From contig NZ_CANMAA010000002.1 in the NCBI RefSeq assembly GCF_947495735.1, positions 124,001 to 188,000 of the forward strand: 64,000 nucleotides of DNA, given 5' to 3'. The notes below the pieces were generated by a model. That model was given only the letters and a program-made list of their open reading frames with translations. It made no database searches and was not told the DNA's origin. How positions within the stretch are numbered: position 1 is the first letter of the stretch; each line of letters opens with the position of its first letter. Origin of the DNA: an uncultured Pseudokineococcus sp. Its GTDB lineage: Bacteria; Actinomycetota; Actinomycetes; Actinomycetales; Quadrisphaeraceae. Of the stretch, positions 8,188 to 21,517 are shown piece after piece. The position numbers were made by a program, and so were the translations under genes.

Positions 8188-9059
8188 GCGCCCCCACGCC
8201 CGTCCTCTTCGACGAGCTCGGCCCCCGGGGGCGTCGCCGCGTCCGGGTGGCGACCGGCGTCGCCGCCGTCCTCATCGCAGCCGTCGTGGTCGCCGCCGTC
8301 CTCCGCCTCCACGAGCGCGGGCAGTTCGACGCCGCCCTGTGGGCCCCGTTGCTGGACCCCAGGACGGAGGAGTTCCCCCTGGTCTGGCAGCGGCTCGGGC
8401 GCGGAGCCGCCTGGACCGTCGTCCTCGGCGCGGCCGCCATGGTGCTCTCCCTCGTGATCGGCGTCGTCATCGCCGTCGCGCGCCTCAGCCTGCCGACGGC
8501 CGGACGCATCCCGCTCATCGGCGTCGTCGAGCTGCTCCGGGGCCTGCCCGTCGTCGTGACGATCCTGCTGGTCTCCGTGGCCCTGCCCGCCGTGGGCTGG
8601 GACTCCGGGCCGCAGTGGGCCCTCGTCATCGGGCTGACGCTCTACAACTGCGTGATCATCAGCGAGATCTTGCGCGCCGGCGTCCTGGCCGTGCCGCGCG
8701 GGCAGGTGGAGGCCGGCAGCGCTGTCGGCCTCACGCGAGGTCAGGTCATGCGCGGCATCCAGCTGCCCCAGGCCTTCCGCTCGATGCTGCCGGCGCTCAT
8801 CAGCCAGCTCGTCGTCATCCTCAAGGACACCGCCCTGGGAGCGGTGGTCCTGACCGGGCTCGACGACCTCGCACGGCAGGGGCTGCAGCTGCGCACCGTG
8901 CTCAACAACGGCCTGCAGACGCTCCTCGTGGTCGCCGTGATCTACATCGCCATCAACCTCGTGATCGGACGGCTGGCCGTGGTCCTCGAGCGTCGCCTCA
9001 GCCGCAGCCGGTCGACATCACCTGAGGTGGAGGAAGCCGAGCAGGCCGTCCGCGCCTGA
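8184..9059 (+). CDS. gluD: Glutamate ABC transporter permease
   Basis: The second membrane subunit (291 aa) pairs with GluC. It has a cytoplasmic N-terminus, a first helix near residue 25-45, a periplasmic segment, then the conserved permease core. The EAA loop (GQVEAGSAVGLTRGQVMRGIQLPQ) and the preceding ISEILRAG segment are present. The GTG start overlaps the gluC stop by 4 nt. A charged C-terminal tail ends the protein. It is the last gene of the operon and converges on recX. Confidence 0.93.
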   Translation: MSAPTPVLFDELGPRGRRRVRVATGVAAVLIAAVVVAAVLRLHERGQFDAALWAPLLDPRTEEFPLVWQRLGRGAAWTVVLGAAAMVLSLVIGVVIAVARLSLPTAGRIPLIGVVELLRGLPVVVTILLVSVALPAVGWDSGPQWALVIGLTLYNCVIISEILRAGVLAVPRGQVEAGSAVGLTRGQVMRGIQLPQAFRSMLPALISQLVVILKDTALGAVVLTGLDDLARQGLQLRTVLNNGLQTLLVVAVIYIAINLVIGRLAVVLERRLSRSRSTSPEVEEAEQAVRA

Positions 9060-9077
9060 CCGACGAGGACCGAGGCC

Positions 9078-9094
9078 CCGCCGTCCCACGGCGG
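9078..9094. terminator. Hairpin between gluD and recX
   Basis: Seven-bp arms (ccgccgt / acggcgg) around a CCC loop, 18 bp after the gluD stop, between two converging genes. Confidence 0.45.
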
Positions 9095-9143
9095 CGGAGA
9101 TCCCCGGAGGCCGACAGAGACCCTTCGTCCGCCCTCGGCGCGG

Positions 9144-9620
9144 TCAGCCTCCGGCGCCCTGCCCCTCCTCGGCCTCCAGTGCCGCACGCACCACCGCGAA
9201 GGCGACGCCACCCGGGTAGCCCTTGCGCGCCAGGACGCCGACGAGGCGGCGCTCGCGCACCGCGCGGTCGAGGCCGCGCGTGGCCCGCAGCTTGCGGGCG
9301 ACGACGCGCTCCGCGCTCTCCCGCTCGTCCTCGTCGCTGACGTCCTCGAGGGCGTCGCGGGCGACGTCGTCGTCCACGCCCTTCTGCCGCAGCTCGTGGA
9401 GCAGCGCGCGTCGGGCGAGACCCCGGCCCTCCTGCTGGGAGCGGACGAGCATCCCGGCGTAGGCGACGTCGTCGACGAGCCCGACCTCGGTGAGGCGGTC
9501 GAGCACCTGCTCTGCGACGGCGTCCTCGACGCCCTTGGCCGCCATCTTCGTCGCGAGCTCGGCACGGCTGCGCGGCGCCATGGTCAACTGCCGCAGCGCG
9601 ATGTTCCGCGCGACGGCCAC
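9144..9620 (-). CDS. recX: RecA-inhibitory regulatory protein
   Basis: RecX binds along the RecA filament and limits its activity. The protein consists of the usual tandem three-helix repeats, with signatures such as LTMAPRSRAELATKM, VGLVDDVAYAGMLVR and LARRALLHELRQKGV. GTG 9620 is the first usual start codon, but the family-typical motif D-P-x-x-VAR-x-IALR already begins upstream (codons for DPDADP precede it). No ATG, GTG or TTG occurs in frame between 9620 and the recA stop. Only a CTG at 9768-9770 does, overlapping the recA stop as CTGA. The real N-terminus may therefore be longer. It is downstream of recA, separated by a strong hairpin. Confidence 0.9.
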   Translation of the reverse strand: MAVARNIALRQLTMAPRSRAELATKMAAKGVEDAVAEQVLDRLTEVGLVDDVAYAGMLVRSQQEGRGLARRALLHELRQKGVDDDVARDALEDVSDEDERESAERVVARKLRATRGLDRAVRERRLVGVLARKGYPGGVAFAVVRAALEAEEGQGAGG

Positions 9621-9713
9621 CGGGTCCGCGTCGGGATCACCGGCCTGGGAGGGCGGCGGCTCCGCGGCTGCTCCGGGGGCAGCGCCGCCGTGGGCGCCTC
9701 GCTGGCCCCGCGC

Positions 9714-9742
9714 GCGCCGGCCGGAGGACCTCCGGCCGGCGC
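9714..9742 (-). promoter_or_regulatory. Perfect 14-bp inverted repeat between recA and recX (partial terminator or attenuator)
   Basis: Arms 9714-9727 and 9729-9742 are perfect reverse complements with a 1-base centre. It lies 25 nt after the recA stop. In Escherichia coli a terminator hairpin between recA and recX keeps recX expression low by allowing limited read-through. The position here suggests the same arrangement. No T tract follows. Confidence 0.6.
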
Positions 9743-9766
9743 CGCCCTCGGGGGGCTCCTGGCCGC

Positions 9767-10816
9767 TCAGAACGCGACCTCGGCCTCCACCGGCTCGGCC
9801 GGGGCGTCCACGCGGGGCCCGACGCCGAGCTTCTCCTTGATCTTCTTCTCGAGCTCGTCGGCGAGGTCGGGGTTGTCGCGCATGAAGGCGCGCGCGTTCT
9901 CCTTGCCCTGCCCCAGCTGGTCGCCGTCGTACGTGTACCAGGCGCCCGACTTCCGGACGAAGCCCTGCTCGACCCCCATGTCGATGAGGCCGCCCTCCCG
10001 GGAGATGCCCAGCCCGTAGAGGATGTCGAACTCCGCCTGCTTGAACGGCGGGCTCACCTTGTTCTTGACGACCTTGACCCGGGTGCGGTTGCCGACCGGC
10101 TCGGTGCCGTCCTTCAGCGTCTCGATCCGGCGCACGTCCAGGCGCACCGAGGAGTAGAACTTCAGCGCCTTGCCGCCGGTCGTGGTCTCGGGCGAGCCGA
10201 ACATCACGCCGATCTTCTCGCGCAGCTGGTTGATGAAGATGGCGGTGGTGCCCGAGGTGCTGAGCGCCCCCGTGATCTTCCGGAGCGCCTGGGACATCAG
10301 GCGGGCCTGCAGGCCGACGTGGCTGTCGCCCATCTCGCCCTCGATCTCCGCGCGGGGCACCAGGGCCGCCACCGAGTCGATGACGATGATGTCGAGGGCG
10401 CCGGACCGGATGAGCATGTCGGCGATCTCGAGCGCCTGCTCCCCCGTGTCGGGCTGGCTGACCAGCAGCGCGTCGGTGTCGACGCCGAGCTTCTGGGCGT
10501 AGTCCGGGTCGAGCGCGTGCTCGGCGTCGATGAACGCCGCGATGCCGCCGGCCTTCTGCGCGTTCGCGACGGCGTGCAGCGCCACGGTCGTCTTGCCGCT
10601 GGACTCCGGGCCGTAGATCTCCACGACGCGGCCGCGGGGCAGCCCCCCGATGCCGAGGGCGACGTCGAGGGCGATGGAGCCCGTGGGGATGGTGGCGATG
10701 GGCGCGCGGACCTCGTCCCCGAGCCGCATGACCGAGCCCTTGCCGAACTGGCGGTCGATCTGCGCCAGCGCCGTCTCGAGCGCCTTGCCGCGGTCTGCCG
10801 TTGCCGTTCCGGCCAT
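9767..10816 (-). CDS. recA: Recombinase RecA
   Basis: RecA forms the ATP-dependent filament for homologous recombination and triggers LexA self-cleavage. The 349-aa protein shows the start [14 protein letters not shown], Walker A (GPESSGKT, near residue 71), the MAW motif, the L1/L2 loops ([32 protein letters not shown]) and a C-terminal acidic tail (EPVEAEVAF). No intein is present, unlike Mycobacterium tuberculosis. ATG 10816 has an AGGTGA site about 10 nt upstream. Two promoters are visible: a LexA-box promoter at 10960-10981 and a PafBC-type promoter at 10878-10900. Confidence 0.98.
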   Translation of the reverse strand: MAGTATADRGKALETALAQIDRQFGKGSVMRLGDEVRAPIATIPTGSIALDVALGIGGLPRGRVVEIYGPESSGKTTVALHAVANAQKAGGIAAFIDAEHALDPDYAQKLGVDTDALLVSQPDTGEQALEIADMLIRSGALDIIVIDSVAALVPRAEIEGEMGDSHVGLQARLMSQALRKITGALSTSGTTAIFINQLREKIGVMFGSPETTTGGKALKFYSSVRLDVRRIETLKDGTEPVGNRTRVKVVKNKVSPPFKQAEFDILYGLGISREGGLIDMGVEQGFVRKSGAWYTYDGDQLGQGKENARAFMRDNPDLADELEKKIKEKLGVGPRVDAPAEPVEAEVAF

Positions 10817-10877
10817 GTTCTTCACCTCAGGGTCTGCGCCGGCCGGTGGCCGGGGTGGCTTCTCATCCGTCGGGGCG

Positions 10878-10900
10878 ACGCTAGGAGCACCCACCGACAG
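10878..10900 (-). promoter_or_regulatory. recA promoter P2, PafBC (RecA-NDp) type
   Basis: On the minus strand, CTGTCGGTG is followed by exactly 8 bases and then TAGCGT. This matches the mycobacterial LexA-independent damage promoter (TTGTCRGTG-N8-TANNNT), which is activated by PafBC. The predicted transcript start is near 10871, giving a leader of about 55 nt. Confidence 0.75.
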
Positions 10901-10959
10901 CGGGCCTCCTGCGCCCGTGAGCTGTGGACGGACGACCGGTGGGGCCGTCCTGTGCGCAC

Positions 10960-10981
10960 AGCGTAGGCGAACAGGCGTTCG
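10960..10981 (-). promoter_or_regulatory. recA promoter P1 with LexA box
   Basis: GAACAGGCGTTC at 10969-10980 is a perfect GAAC-N4-GTTC SOS box, flanked by C and G to give CGAAC...GTTCG. A TACGCT hexamer (10960-10965, minus strand) lies just downstream, so LexA bound here would cover the -35/-10 spacer. The resulting leader is about 135 nt. Confidence 0.85.
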
Positions 10982-10990
10982 ATGAGGTGG

Positions 10991-11019
10991 TCCTCGCCCG
11001 GCGCGTCGCCGGGCGAGGA
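10991..11019. terminator. 13-bp hairpin after the DUF3046 gene
   Basis: Perfect arms tcctcgcccggcg / cgccgggcgagga with a 3-nt loop, placed between the DUF3046 stop and the recA LexA box. It should isolate recA from upstream transcription. Confidence 0.6.
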
Positions 11020-11034
11020 GGAGCGCCGCGCTCG

Positions 11035-11259
11035 TCAGGGGCGACGAGCCGGCTCGTCGCGCCCGAGCCTGCGCTCGGGCGGCACGTCCATGGCGTCGCA
11101 CACGGCGGCCCAGACCTCGCGCGGCGGGGTCCCGGCCTCGAGGGCCTGGTCGGGGGTCCGTCCGTCCAGCGCCCCGATGACCTGGGTGGAGGCGACCGAC
11201 CGCGCGTAGGCGGCGCCCAGCTCGTCCGCCATCAGCCGCCAGAACTCGCTCAACCGCAC
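11035..11259 (-). CDS. DUF3046 protein
   Basis: This small (74-aa) cytoplasmic protein is found almost invariably just upstream of recA in actinobacteria. The family signature is clear: [19 protein letters not shown] at the N-terminus, then [18 protein letters not shown] and [16 protein letters not shown]. Its function is unknown. The genomic link to recA suggests, but does not prove, a DNA-repair role. The GTG 11259 start is supported by the family N-terminus and by CACCCT 7 nt upstream, consistent with a leaderless transcript. It is divergent from lhr, with only 95 bp between their starts. Confidence 0.88.
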   Translation of the reverse strand: MRLSEFWRLMADELGAAYARSVASTQVIGALDGRTPDQALEAGTPPREVWAAVCDAMDVPPERRLGRDEPARRP

Positions 11260-11324
11260 GGGACCAGGGTGCCACCCGGCGGCGCGGACGGGCGGCAGCC
11301 CCCGTGGACCGCCCCGGCGCACGG

Positions 11325-11347
11325 CTGTCGGGGGTCCGGGGCAGGAT
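11325..11347 (+). promoter_or_regulatory. lhr promoter, PafBC (RecA-NDp) type
   Basis: CTGTCGGGG, then exactly 8 bases, then CAGGAT. The GTG start of lhr lies 8 nt after CAGGAT, so the mRNA would be leaderless. The -10 lacks the first T of TANNNT, but the TGTCGG element and spacing match recA P2. Confidence 0.6.
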
Positions 11348-11354
11348 CCACGTC

Positions 11355-16703
<5,349 letters not shown>

Positions 16704-16727
16704 GCGCCACGGCGCGCGGAGGCGCTG

Positions 16728-16763
16728 CGGCGGCCGGGTCGGCGGCCGGGTCGGCGGCCGGGT
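16728..16763 (+). repeat. Three tandem 12-bp repeats between lhr and nei
   Basis: The unit cggcggccgggt occurs three times without gaps, followed by looser GGCGGAGGCC-type echoes up to about 16830. This is probably a slippage-prone GC repeat, with no visible regulatory role. Confidence 0.7.
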
Positions 16764-16859
16764 GGGCGGAGGCCAGGCGGTCGGCGACCAGGCGGGCGAG
16801 CGCCGGACGGGCGGAGGCCGGGCGGGGCCTCGGCGGGGCGGCGTCGGAGGAGGTCGGCC

Positions 16860-17792
16860 GTGCCCGAGGGTGACACCGTCCTGCGCTCGGCCCGCCGCCT
16901 GGACGCGGCCCTGGCCGGGCGCGTGCTGCGCCGCAGCGACCTGCGCTGGCCGACCCTGGCGGGCGCCGACCTGTCCGGGCAGGTCGTCGTCGAGGTCGTC
17001 GCGCGTGGGAAGCACCTGCTCGTGCGCACCGACGCCGGCGCGAGCCTGCACAGCCACCTGCGGATGGACGGCTCGTGGCACGTCCAGCGCACCGCCCCCG
17101 AGGACGAGCGCCGGAGCGGTGCCTCGCGGGTGCGGCCGCTGCGCGGCGGGGCCCCGGACGGCGTGCGGGCCGTCCTGGTGACCGACGAGTGGACCGCCGT
17201 CGGCCACCGGCTGGGCATGCTCGACCTCGTCCCGACGGCCGAGGAGGACCAGCTCGTCGGTCACCTCGGTCCTGACCTGCTCGCCGACGGCTGGGACGCC
17301 GGCGGTGCTCAGGACGCCGCCGCGGCGGTCCTCGCCGGCGGCGACCGGGAGGTCGGCTGGGCGCTCCTCGACCAGCGGCTCGTGGCCGGCATCGGGACCT
17401 TCTGGATGAGCGAGGCGCTGTTCCTGCGCGGCACGAGCCCGTGGACGCCCGTGCGCGACGTGCGCGACGTGCCGGGTCTCCTGGCCCGCACGCGACGGAT
17501 GATGCGCGCGGCCGCCGACGCCCGCGACCCGGTCCAGACCACCACGGGGGACGCGCGGCCCGGGCGCAACCGCTACGTGCACGCCCGGTCGGGCCTGCCC
17601 TGCCTGCGCTGCGGGACCACCGTGCGCGTGGCGCCGATCGGCTCGGGGCCCACCGCGCGCAGCGCCTTCTCCTGCCCGACGTGCCAGCCGGGCCCGCGGC
17701 CCACGGACGACGGGCGCCCGCAGGCGCCGCTGGGCCACGACCGCCGGGGCGGGACGGCCCCGCGCCGTCGGGGCACGTCGCCCCGAGCCTGA
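16860..17792 (+). CDS. nei: Fpg/Nei family DNA glycosylase (endonuclease VIII)
   Basis: The enzyme excises oxidised pyrimidines and nicks the abasic site. The N-terminal MPEGDTV provides the catalytic Pro2 and Glu3, the conserved lysine lies in ARGKHLL, and the central helix-two-turn-helix contains LLDQRLVAGIGTFW. The zinc finger near residue 245-275 has four cysteines (CLRC...CPTC) with the DNA-contacting arginine region. The start PEGDTV favours Nei rather than Fpg (PELPEV). The C-terminal 30 residues are a variable tail. GTG 16860 is preceded by GGAGGAGG. It lies downstream of lhr in the same direction and may be co-transcribed with it. Confidence 0.93.
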   Translation: MPEGDTVLRSARRLDAALAGRVLRRSDLRWPTLAGADLSGQVVVEVVARGKHLLVRTDAGASLHSHLRMDGSWHVQRTAPEDERRSGASRVRPLRGGAPDGVRAVLVTDEWTAVGHRLGMLDLVPTAEEDQLVGHLGPDLLADGWDAGGAQDAAAAVLAGGDREVGWALLDQRLVAGIGTFWMSEALFLRGTSPWTPVRDVRDVPGLLARTRRMMRAAADARDPVQTTTGDARPGRNRYVHARSGLPCLRCGTTVRVAPIGSGPTARSAFSCPTCQPGPRPTDDGRPQAPLGHDRRGGTAPRRRGTSPRA

Positions 17793-17992
17793 GCCCGGAC
17801 CCCGGGCTGGAGGTCCCTCCACGCCGCTCGCACGGCGTCGCGCGGCCGCTCGCACGGCCGAGGTCTCAGGCCCGCCTCCGCGCCCGCTCGGGGTCGCAGG
17901 CCCGCGCTCGGTCGAGTCCTCGGGCCCGCGCGCGGTCCTCGAGCCCCGACTGCGCCGAGGGGCCCAGGTCGGCGCCGAGCGCCCCCCGGACG

Positions 17993-18032
17993 CAGGAGGA
18001 CCCGCACGGCACGAGCCGTGCGGGTCCTCCTG
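17993..18032. terminator. Strong 18-bp hairpin between convergent nei and clgR
   Basis: Arms 17993-18010 and 18015-18032 are perfectly complementary with a 4-nt loop (acga). The hairpin can serve both strands. The 200 bp between nei and this hairpin contain only imperfect GC repeats (cgctcgcacggc, gcaggcccgcgctcgg) and no gene I can support. Confidence 0.8.
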
Positions 18033-18052
18033 GGAGCGGGACGCGGTGCGCC

Positions 18053-18370
18053 TCAGGCGGCGCTGACCAGGCCCTCGGGGCCGCGGACGTCCTCGCCCAC
18101 GAGGTCGGCCGGCACCACGTCGGGGACCCTGAGGTCCTCGGCGAGGGCCACCCGGTCGCTGACCTCGCTGAGGACGACGGACAGCGGGGTGCCGAGGGCG
18201 CCGCAGATCGAGGACAGCAGCTCGGAGGACGCCTCCTTCTGCCCGCGCTCGACCTCCGAGAGGTAGCCGAGGCTGACGCGGGCCGTCCCGGAGACCTCGC
18301 GGAGCGTGCGCCCCTGCTTCTGGCGCAGGTCGCGGAGGGCGTCACCGAGCTCGCGGCGCAGGAGGATCAC
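18053..18370 (-). CDS. clgR: ClgR-like XRE-family transcriptional regulator
   Basis: The product is a 105-aa single-domain DNA-binding protein. The helix-turn-helix spans roughly residues 15-70 ([40 protein letters not shown]), which is the characteristic ClgR sequence. ClgR activates clpP/clpC and other protein-quality and DNA-repair genes in actinobacteria and is degraded by Clp protease. The C-terminal part lacks the Ala-Ala degron in an obvious form but does end in SAA. GTG 18370 has GAGGGGG nearby. It lies downstream of cinA-pgsA-rimO, as in related genomes. Confidence 0.88.
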   Translation of the reverse strand: MILLRRELGDALRDLRQKQGRTLREVSGTARVSLGYLSEVERGQKEASSELLSSICGALGTPLSVVLSEVSDRVALAEDLRVPDVVPADLVGEDVRGPEGLVSAA

Positions 18371-18641
18371 CGGATGTCCCCCTCTCGTGCTCGGGTCGTG
18401 CGTCTGCTGCGGTGCGGACGTCGCCCGGGCGGGTGCAGGGCCCGTGTGGCGGGTGCCGGTGGCCCGGGGGCCGGCGGCGTGGGCCGGGCGGGTCGGCGGT
18501 GACGGTCGACGGGGCGGTGCGGTGCGGTCGGAACCACGGTACCCGGACGAGGGCCGGGAGGGCGCGGGGACCCGGGAGACGTGCATGCCTCGTCCAACGG
18601 GCGGCCGCTGGACGGTGTTCCGCCCGGACGCCCGCGCTCGC

Positions 18642-19241
18642 TCACCGAGACCGCGGGTCGGCCGTGCCCGGGGCCGGGGCGTCGGTGGGCGGGGAGCCGC
18701 CAGGGGGGGCGTCGTCGGGGGCCTCGAGGACCTCGGCCAGCAGCGCCAGCGCGGCGTGCGCCGTCGCGGCACGCACGGCGGCCCGGTCGCCCGGCAGGTG
18801 CAGCGGGAGGACCCGGCCTCCGCCGGGCCCCACCACCGCCGCGTAGGCGGTGCCGGCGGAGCGACCGTCCGAGGGCCCCGGTCCGGCGACGCCCGTGGTC
18901 GCGACGCCGACGTCGGCGCCCAGCCGGCGGCGCACGCCGGCGGCCATGGCCAGGGCCACGTCGGGGTGCACGGGCCCCTCGCGCGCGAGCAGGTCAGCGG
19001 GGACGTCGAGCAGATCCCGCTTGAGCTCGGTGGCGTACGCGACGACGCCGCCGCGCAGCGCGCCCGAGGCGCCCGGCACGTCCGCCAGCCCGGCGCAGAC
19101 CAGCCCGGCGGTCAGGGACTCCGCGGTCGCGAGGCTCAGGCCCCGCTCCAGCGCTCGCCGCACGCAGCGGGTCCTGACGTCGCCGTGCGCCCCGGCGGTG
19201 GCCGGCTCGCCCGCGTCGGATCCGTCAGCGGCCCGGGCCAC
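18642..19241 (-). CDS. cinA: CinA C-terminal domain protein (nicotinamide-nucleotide amidase)
   Basis: The PncC/CinA-C fold deamidates nicotinamide mononucleotide and is often found beside recA. Signatures are [27 protein letters not shown], and the active-site block [20 protein letters not shown]. Only the amidase domain is present. The N-terminal molybdopterin-like domain of full CinA is missing, as is usual in actinobacteria. The start is uncertain: GTG 19241 overlaps the end of pgsA by 17 nt, and internal starts near 19180 are possible. The last 25 residues are a Pro/Ala tail. Confidence 0.88.
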   Translation of the reverse strand: MARAADGSDAGEPATAGAHGDVRTRCVRRALERGLSLATAESLTAGLVCAGLADVPGASGALRGGVVAYATELKRDLLDVPADLLAREGPVHPDVALAMAAGVRRRLGADVGVATTGVAGPGPSDGRSAGTAYAAVVGPGGGRVLPLHLPGDRAAVRAATAHAALALLAEVLEAPDDAPPGGSPPTDAPAPGTADPRSR

Positions 19242-19950
19242 CGCGCTCCCCCGGCCCGTGGCGCACCGGTCCGCCGTCCCCCGCGCTCGGGACCGAGGGG
19301 TCCTGCGCACCCCGGCCCCGCGCGTCCCGGCCGCGAGCGGCCCTCGCGCGGCGACCCTCGCGACGCAGGCGCAGCGCCGAGACGACGTAGTCGAGGCCGG
19401 TCACGACCGTCACCAGCACCGCGAGGAGCATGACGCCGAGGGCGAGCGCCGGTTTCACGCCGGCGAGCACCTCGGGCGTCGGCAGCAGGTACAGCATGAT
19501 CGCCAGGCTCTGGAGCACCGTCTTCAGCTTGCCGCCGCGCGAGGCGGGGATGACCCCGTGGCGGATGACCACGAAGCGCAGCGCCGTGATCCCGAGCTCG
19601 CGGCCGAGCACGACCACGGTGATCCACCACGGCAGCTCGCCCAGCAGCGAGAGCAGCACCAGCGCCGTGCCGATGAGGGCCTTGTCGGCGATGGGGTCGA
19701 CGAGCTTGCCGAAGTCCGTGACGAGGTCGTGGCGCCGGGCGAGGTCGCCGTCCACCTTGTCGGTGGCGATGGCCACGCCGAAGGCGGCGGCGGCGGCGAG
19801 GCGCCACCACGGGTCCTGCCCCTCCTCCACGAGGAGCAGGACCGCCATGAGCGGCACCAGGAAGATGCGCAGGACCGTCAGGGCGTTGGCGATGTTCCAG
19901 GCGCTCGCGGTGCCGTCGGCGTGCCGCCGGGCCACGAGCCAGGAGCTCAC
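19225..19950 (-). CDS. pgsA: CDP-diacylglycerol--glycerol-3-phosphate 3-phosphatidyltransferase
   Basis: This integral membrane enzyme makes phosphatidylglycerol phosphate, the committed step to phosphatidylglycerol and cardiolipin. The CDP-alcohol phosphotransferase motif D-x2-D-G-x2-A-R-x8-G-x3-D-x3-D is complete ([10 protein letters not shown]...[10 protein letters not shown]). About five or six helices follow the N-terminal amphipathic segment ([15 protein letters not shown]). The last 35 residues are a charged tail. The GTG start overlaps the rimO stop by 4 nt (GTGA). A PI-phosphate synthase is an alternative in this family, but the rimO-pgsA-cinA context favours PgsA. Confidence 0.92.
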   Translation of the reverse strand: MSSWLVARRHADGTASAWNIANALTVLRIFLVPLMAVLLLVEEGQDPWWRLAAAAAFGVAIATDKVDGDLARRHDLVTDFGKLVDPIADKALIGTALVLLSLLGELPWWITVVVLGRELGITALRFVVIRHGVIPASRGGKLKTVLQSLAIMLYLLPTPEVLAGVKPALALGVMLLAVLVTVVTGLDYVVSALRLRREGRRARAARGRDARGRGAQDPSVPSAGDGGPVRHGPGERGGPGR

Positions 19951-21464
19951 CGGACCGGCTCCGCGACGAGGTCGACACCGGCCGAGCCCGTGACGACGGC
20001 CTCGACCAGGTCGCCGACGCGCGGCCGCGGAGCGCCTTGGGGCAGGACGACGTCGACGGACCCGTCGACCTCGGGGCCCTGGTGCTCGGCCCGGCCCACG
20101 ACGACGTCGGCGCCCGACTCGTCCGGCTCGTCGGAGAGCTCCTCGACGAGGACGCGCACGCGCTCGCCCACCCGCTCGCCGGCGCGCTCGTCGACGAGGG
20201 CCTCGACCAGCTGCTCGACGCGCTCGCGGCGCTCCTCGACGACCTCGGGCGCCAGGTGGCCGTCGAGGCCCACCGCCTCGGTGCCGTCCTCGTCGGAGTA
20301 GCCGAAGACCCCGGTGACGTCCATGCGCGCCGCCTCGAGGAAGCCCATGAGCTCCTCGACGTCAGCCTCGGTCTCCCCGGGGAAGCCCACGATGACGTTG
20401 GAGCGGACCCCGGCGAGCGGGGCCAGCGCCCGCACGCGCTCCAGGAGGGCCAGGAAGTCGTCCGTGCCGCCGAACCGGCGCATGCGGCGCAGCAGGGCGG
20501 GCGCGGAGTGCTGGAAGGACAGGTCGAAGTAGTCGGCCACGCCGTCGGTGCCGGCGACGGCCTCGAGCAGGCCGGGGCGGACCTCGGCGGGCTGCAGGTA
20601 GGTGACCCGCACGCGCTCGACTCCGTCGACGGCGGCCAGGCGCGGCAGCAGCTGCTCGAGGGCGCGCAGGTCGCCCAGGTCCTTGCCGTAGGACGTCGAG
20701 TTCTCGCTCACGAGGAGGAGCTCGCGCACCCCCTGCTCCCCCAGCCAGCGCGCCTCGGCGAGCACGTCCTCCGGCGGGCGCGAGAGGTAGGCGCCGCGGA
20801 AGGCCGGGATGGCGCAGAAGGTGCAGCGGCGGTCGCACCCCGACGCCAGCTTCAGCGGCGCCCACGGGCGCCCGGGCTCGAGCAGGCGCCGCAGCACCGG
20901 CGGGCCCGACGCCGGTGCGAGGTCGGCCGCGCGCGCGTCCGCCGCAGCCTCCTCGCCCGGCGAGCTGCCGTGGCCGGGGGTCGCCACCGTGGTGCCGCGA
21001 CGGGCGGTCGGCGACAGCGGCAGCAGCCTGCGCCGGTCGCGCGGCACGTGGCTGGCCGGCCGCTCCCCGGCGAGGATCGCGTCGAGGTGGCCCGAGAGGT
21101 CGGCGTAGGAGTCGAAGCCGAGGACGGCGTCCGCCTCGGGCAGCTGCTCCGCGAGCTCGGTGCCGTACCGCTCGGCCATGCAGCCCACGGCGACGACGGC
21201 CTGCGTGCGCCCCGTCTCCTTGAGGTCGTTGGCCTCGAGCAGGGCGTCGACCGAGTCCTTCTTCGCGGACTCGATGAAGCCGCACGTGTTGACCACGGCG
21301 ACGTCGGCGTCGGCGGCGTCCTCGACGAGGTCCCAGCCGGCGGAGGACAGCCGCCCCGCGAGCTCGGAGGAGTCCACCTCGTTGCGCACGCACCCGAGGG
21401 TCACGAGCGCGACCGACCGCCGTGCGGGCGGGGCGGGGGGGCTCGGCGGGGTCGACGTGCTCAC
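19947..21464 (-). CDS. rimO: Ribosomal protein S12 methylthiotransferase
   Basis: RimO adds a methylthio group to an aspartate of ribosomal protein S12. It is a paralogue of MiaB with the same three parts: auxiliary cluster cysteines ([31 protein letters not shown]), the radical-SAM CxxxCxxC motif (CDRRCTFC) and a C-terminal TRAM domain. ESAKKDS distinguishes RimO from MiaB. An insert near residues 145-190 (Ala/Gly/Glu-rich) precedes the SAM motif. GTG 21464 follows TACAGT by 7 nt, so I take it as a leaderless start. A second GTG at 21473 lies inside that promoter. Confidence 0.95.
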   Translation of the reverse strand: MSTSTPPSPPAPPARRSVALVTLGCVRNEVDSSELAGRLSSAGWDLVEDAADADVAVVNTCGFIESAKKDSVDALLEANDLKETGRTQAVVAVGCMAERYGTELAEQLPEADAVLGFDSYADLSGHLDAILAGERPASHVPRDRRRLLPLSPTARRGTTVATPGHGSSPGEEAAADARAADLAPASGPPVLRRLLEPGRPWAPLKLASGCDRRCTFCAIPAFRGAYLSRPPEDVLAEARWLGEQGVRELLLVSENSTSYGKDLGDLRALEQLLPRLAAVDGVERVRVTYLQPAEVRPGLLEAVAGTDGVADYFDLSFQHSAPALLRRMRRFGGTDDFLALLERVRALAPLAGVRSNVIVGFPGETEADVEELMGFLEAARMDVTGVFGYSDEDGTEAVGLDGHLAPEVVEERRERVEQLVEALVDERAGERVGERVRVLVEELSDEPDESGADVVVGRAEHQGPEVDGSVDVVLPQGAPRPRVGDLVEAVVTGSAGVDLVAEPVR

Positions 21465-21471
21465 CCCCGCC

Positions 21472-21477
21472 ACTGTA
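21472..21477 (-). promoter_or_regulatory. -10 element of rimO-pgsA-cinA (leaderless)
   Basis: TACAGT on the minus strand, 7 nt before the rimO GTG. Confidence 0.5.
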
Positions 21478-21517
21478 GGCGCCACCGCCGCTCCGCCCGG
21501 ACGGGAGCGGGCCGCGC

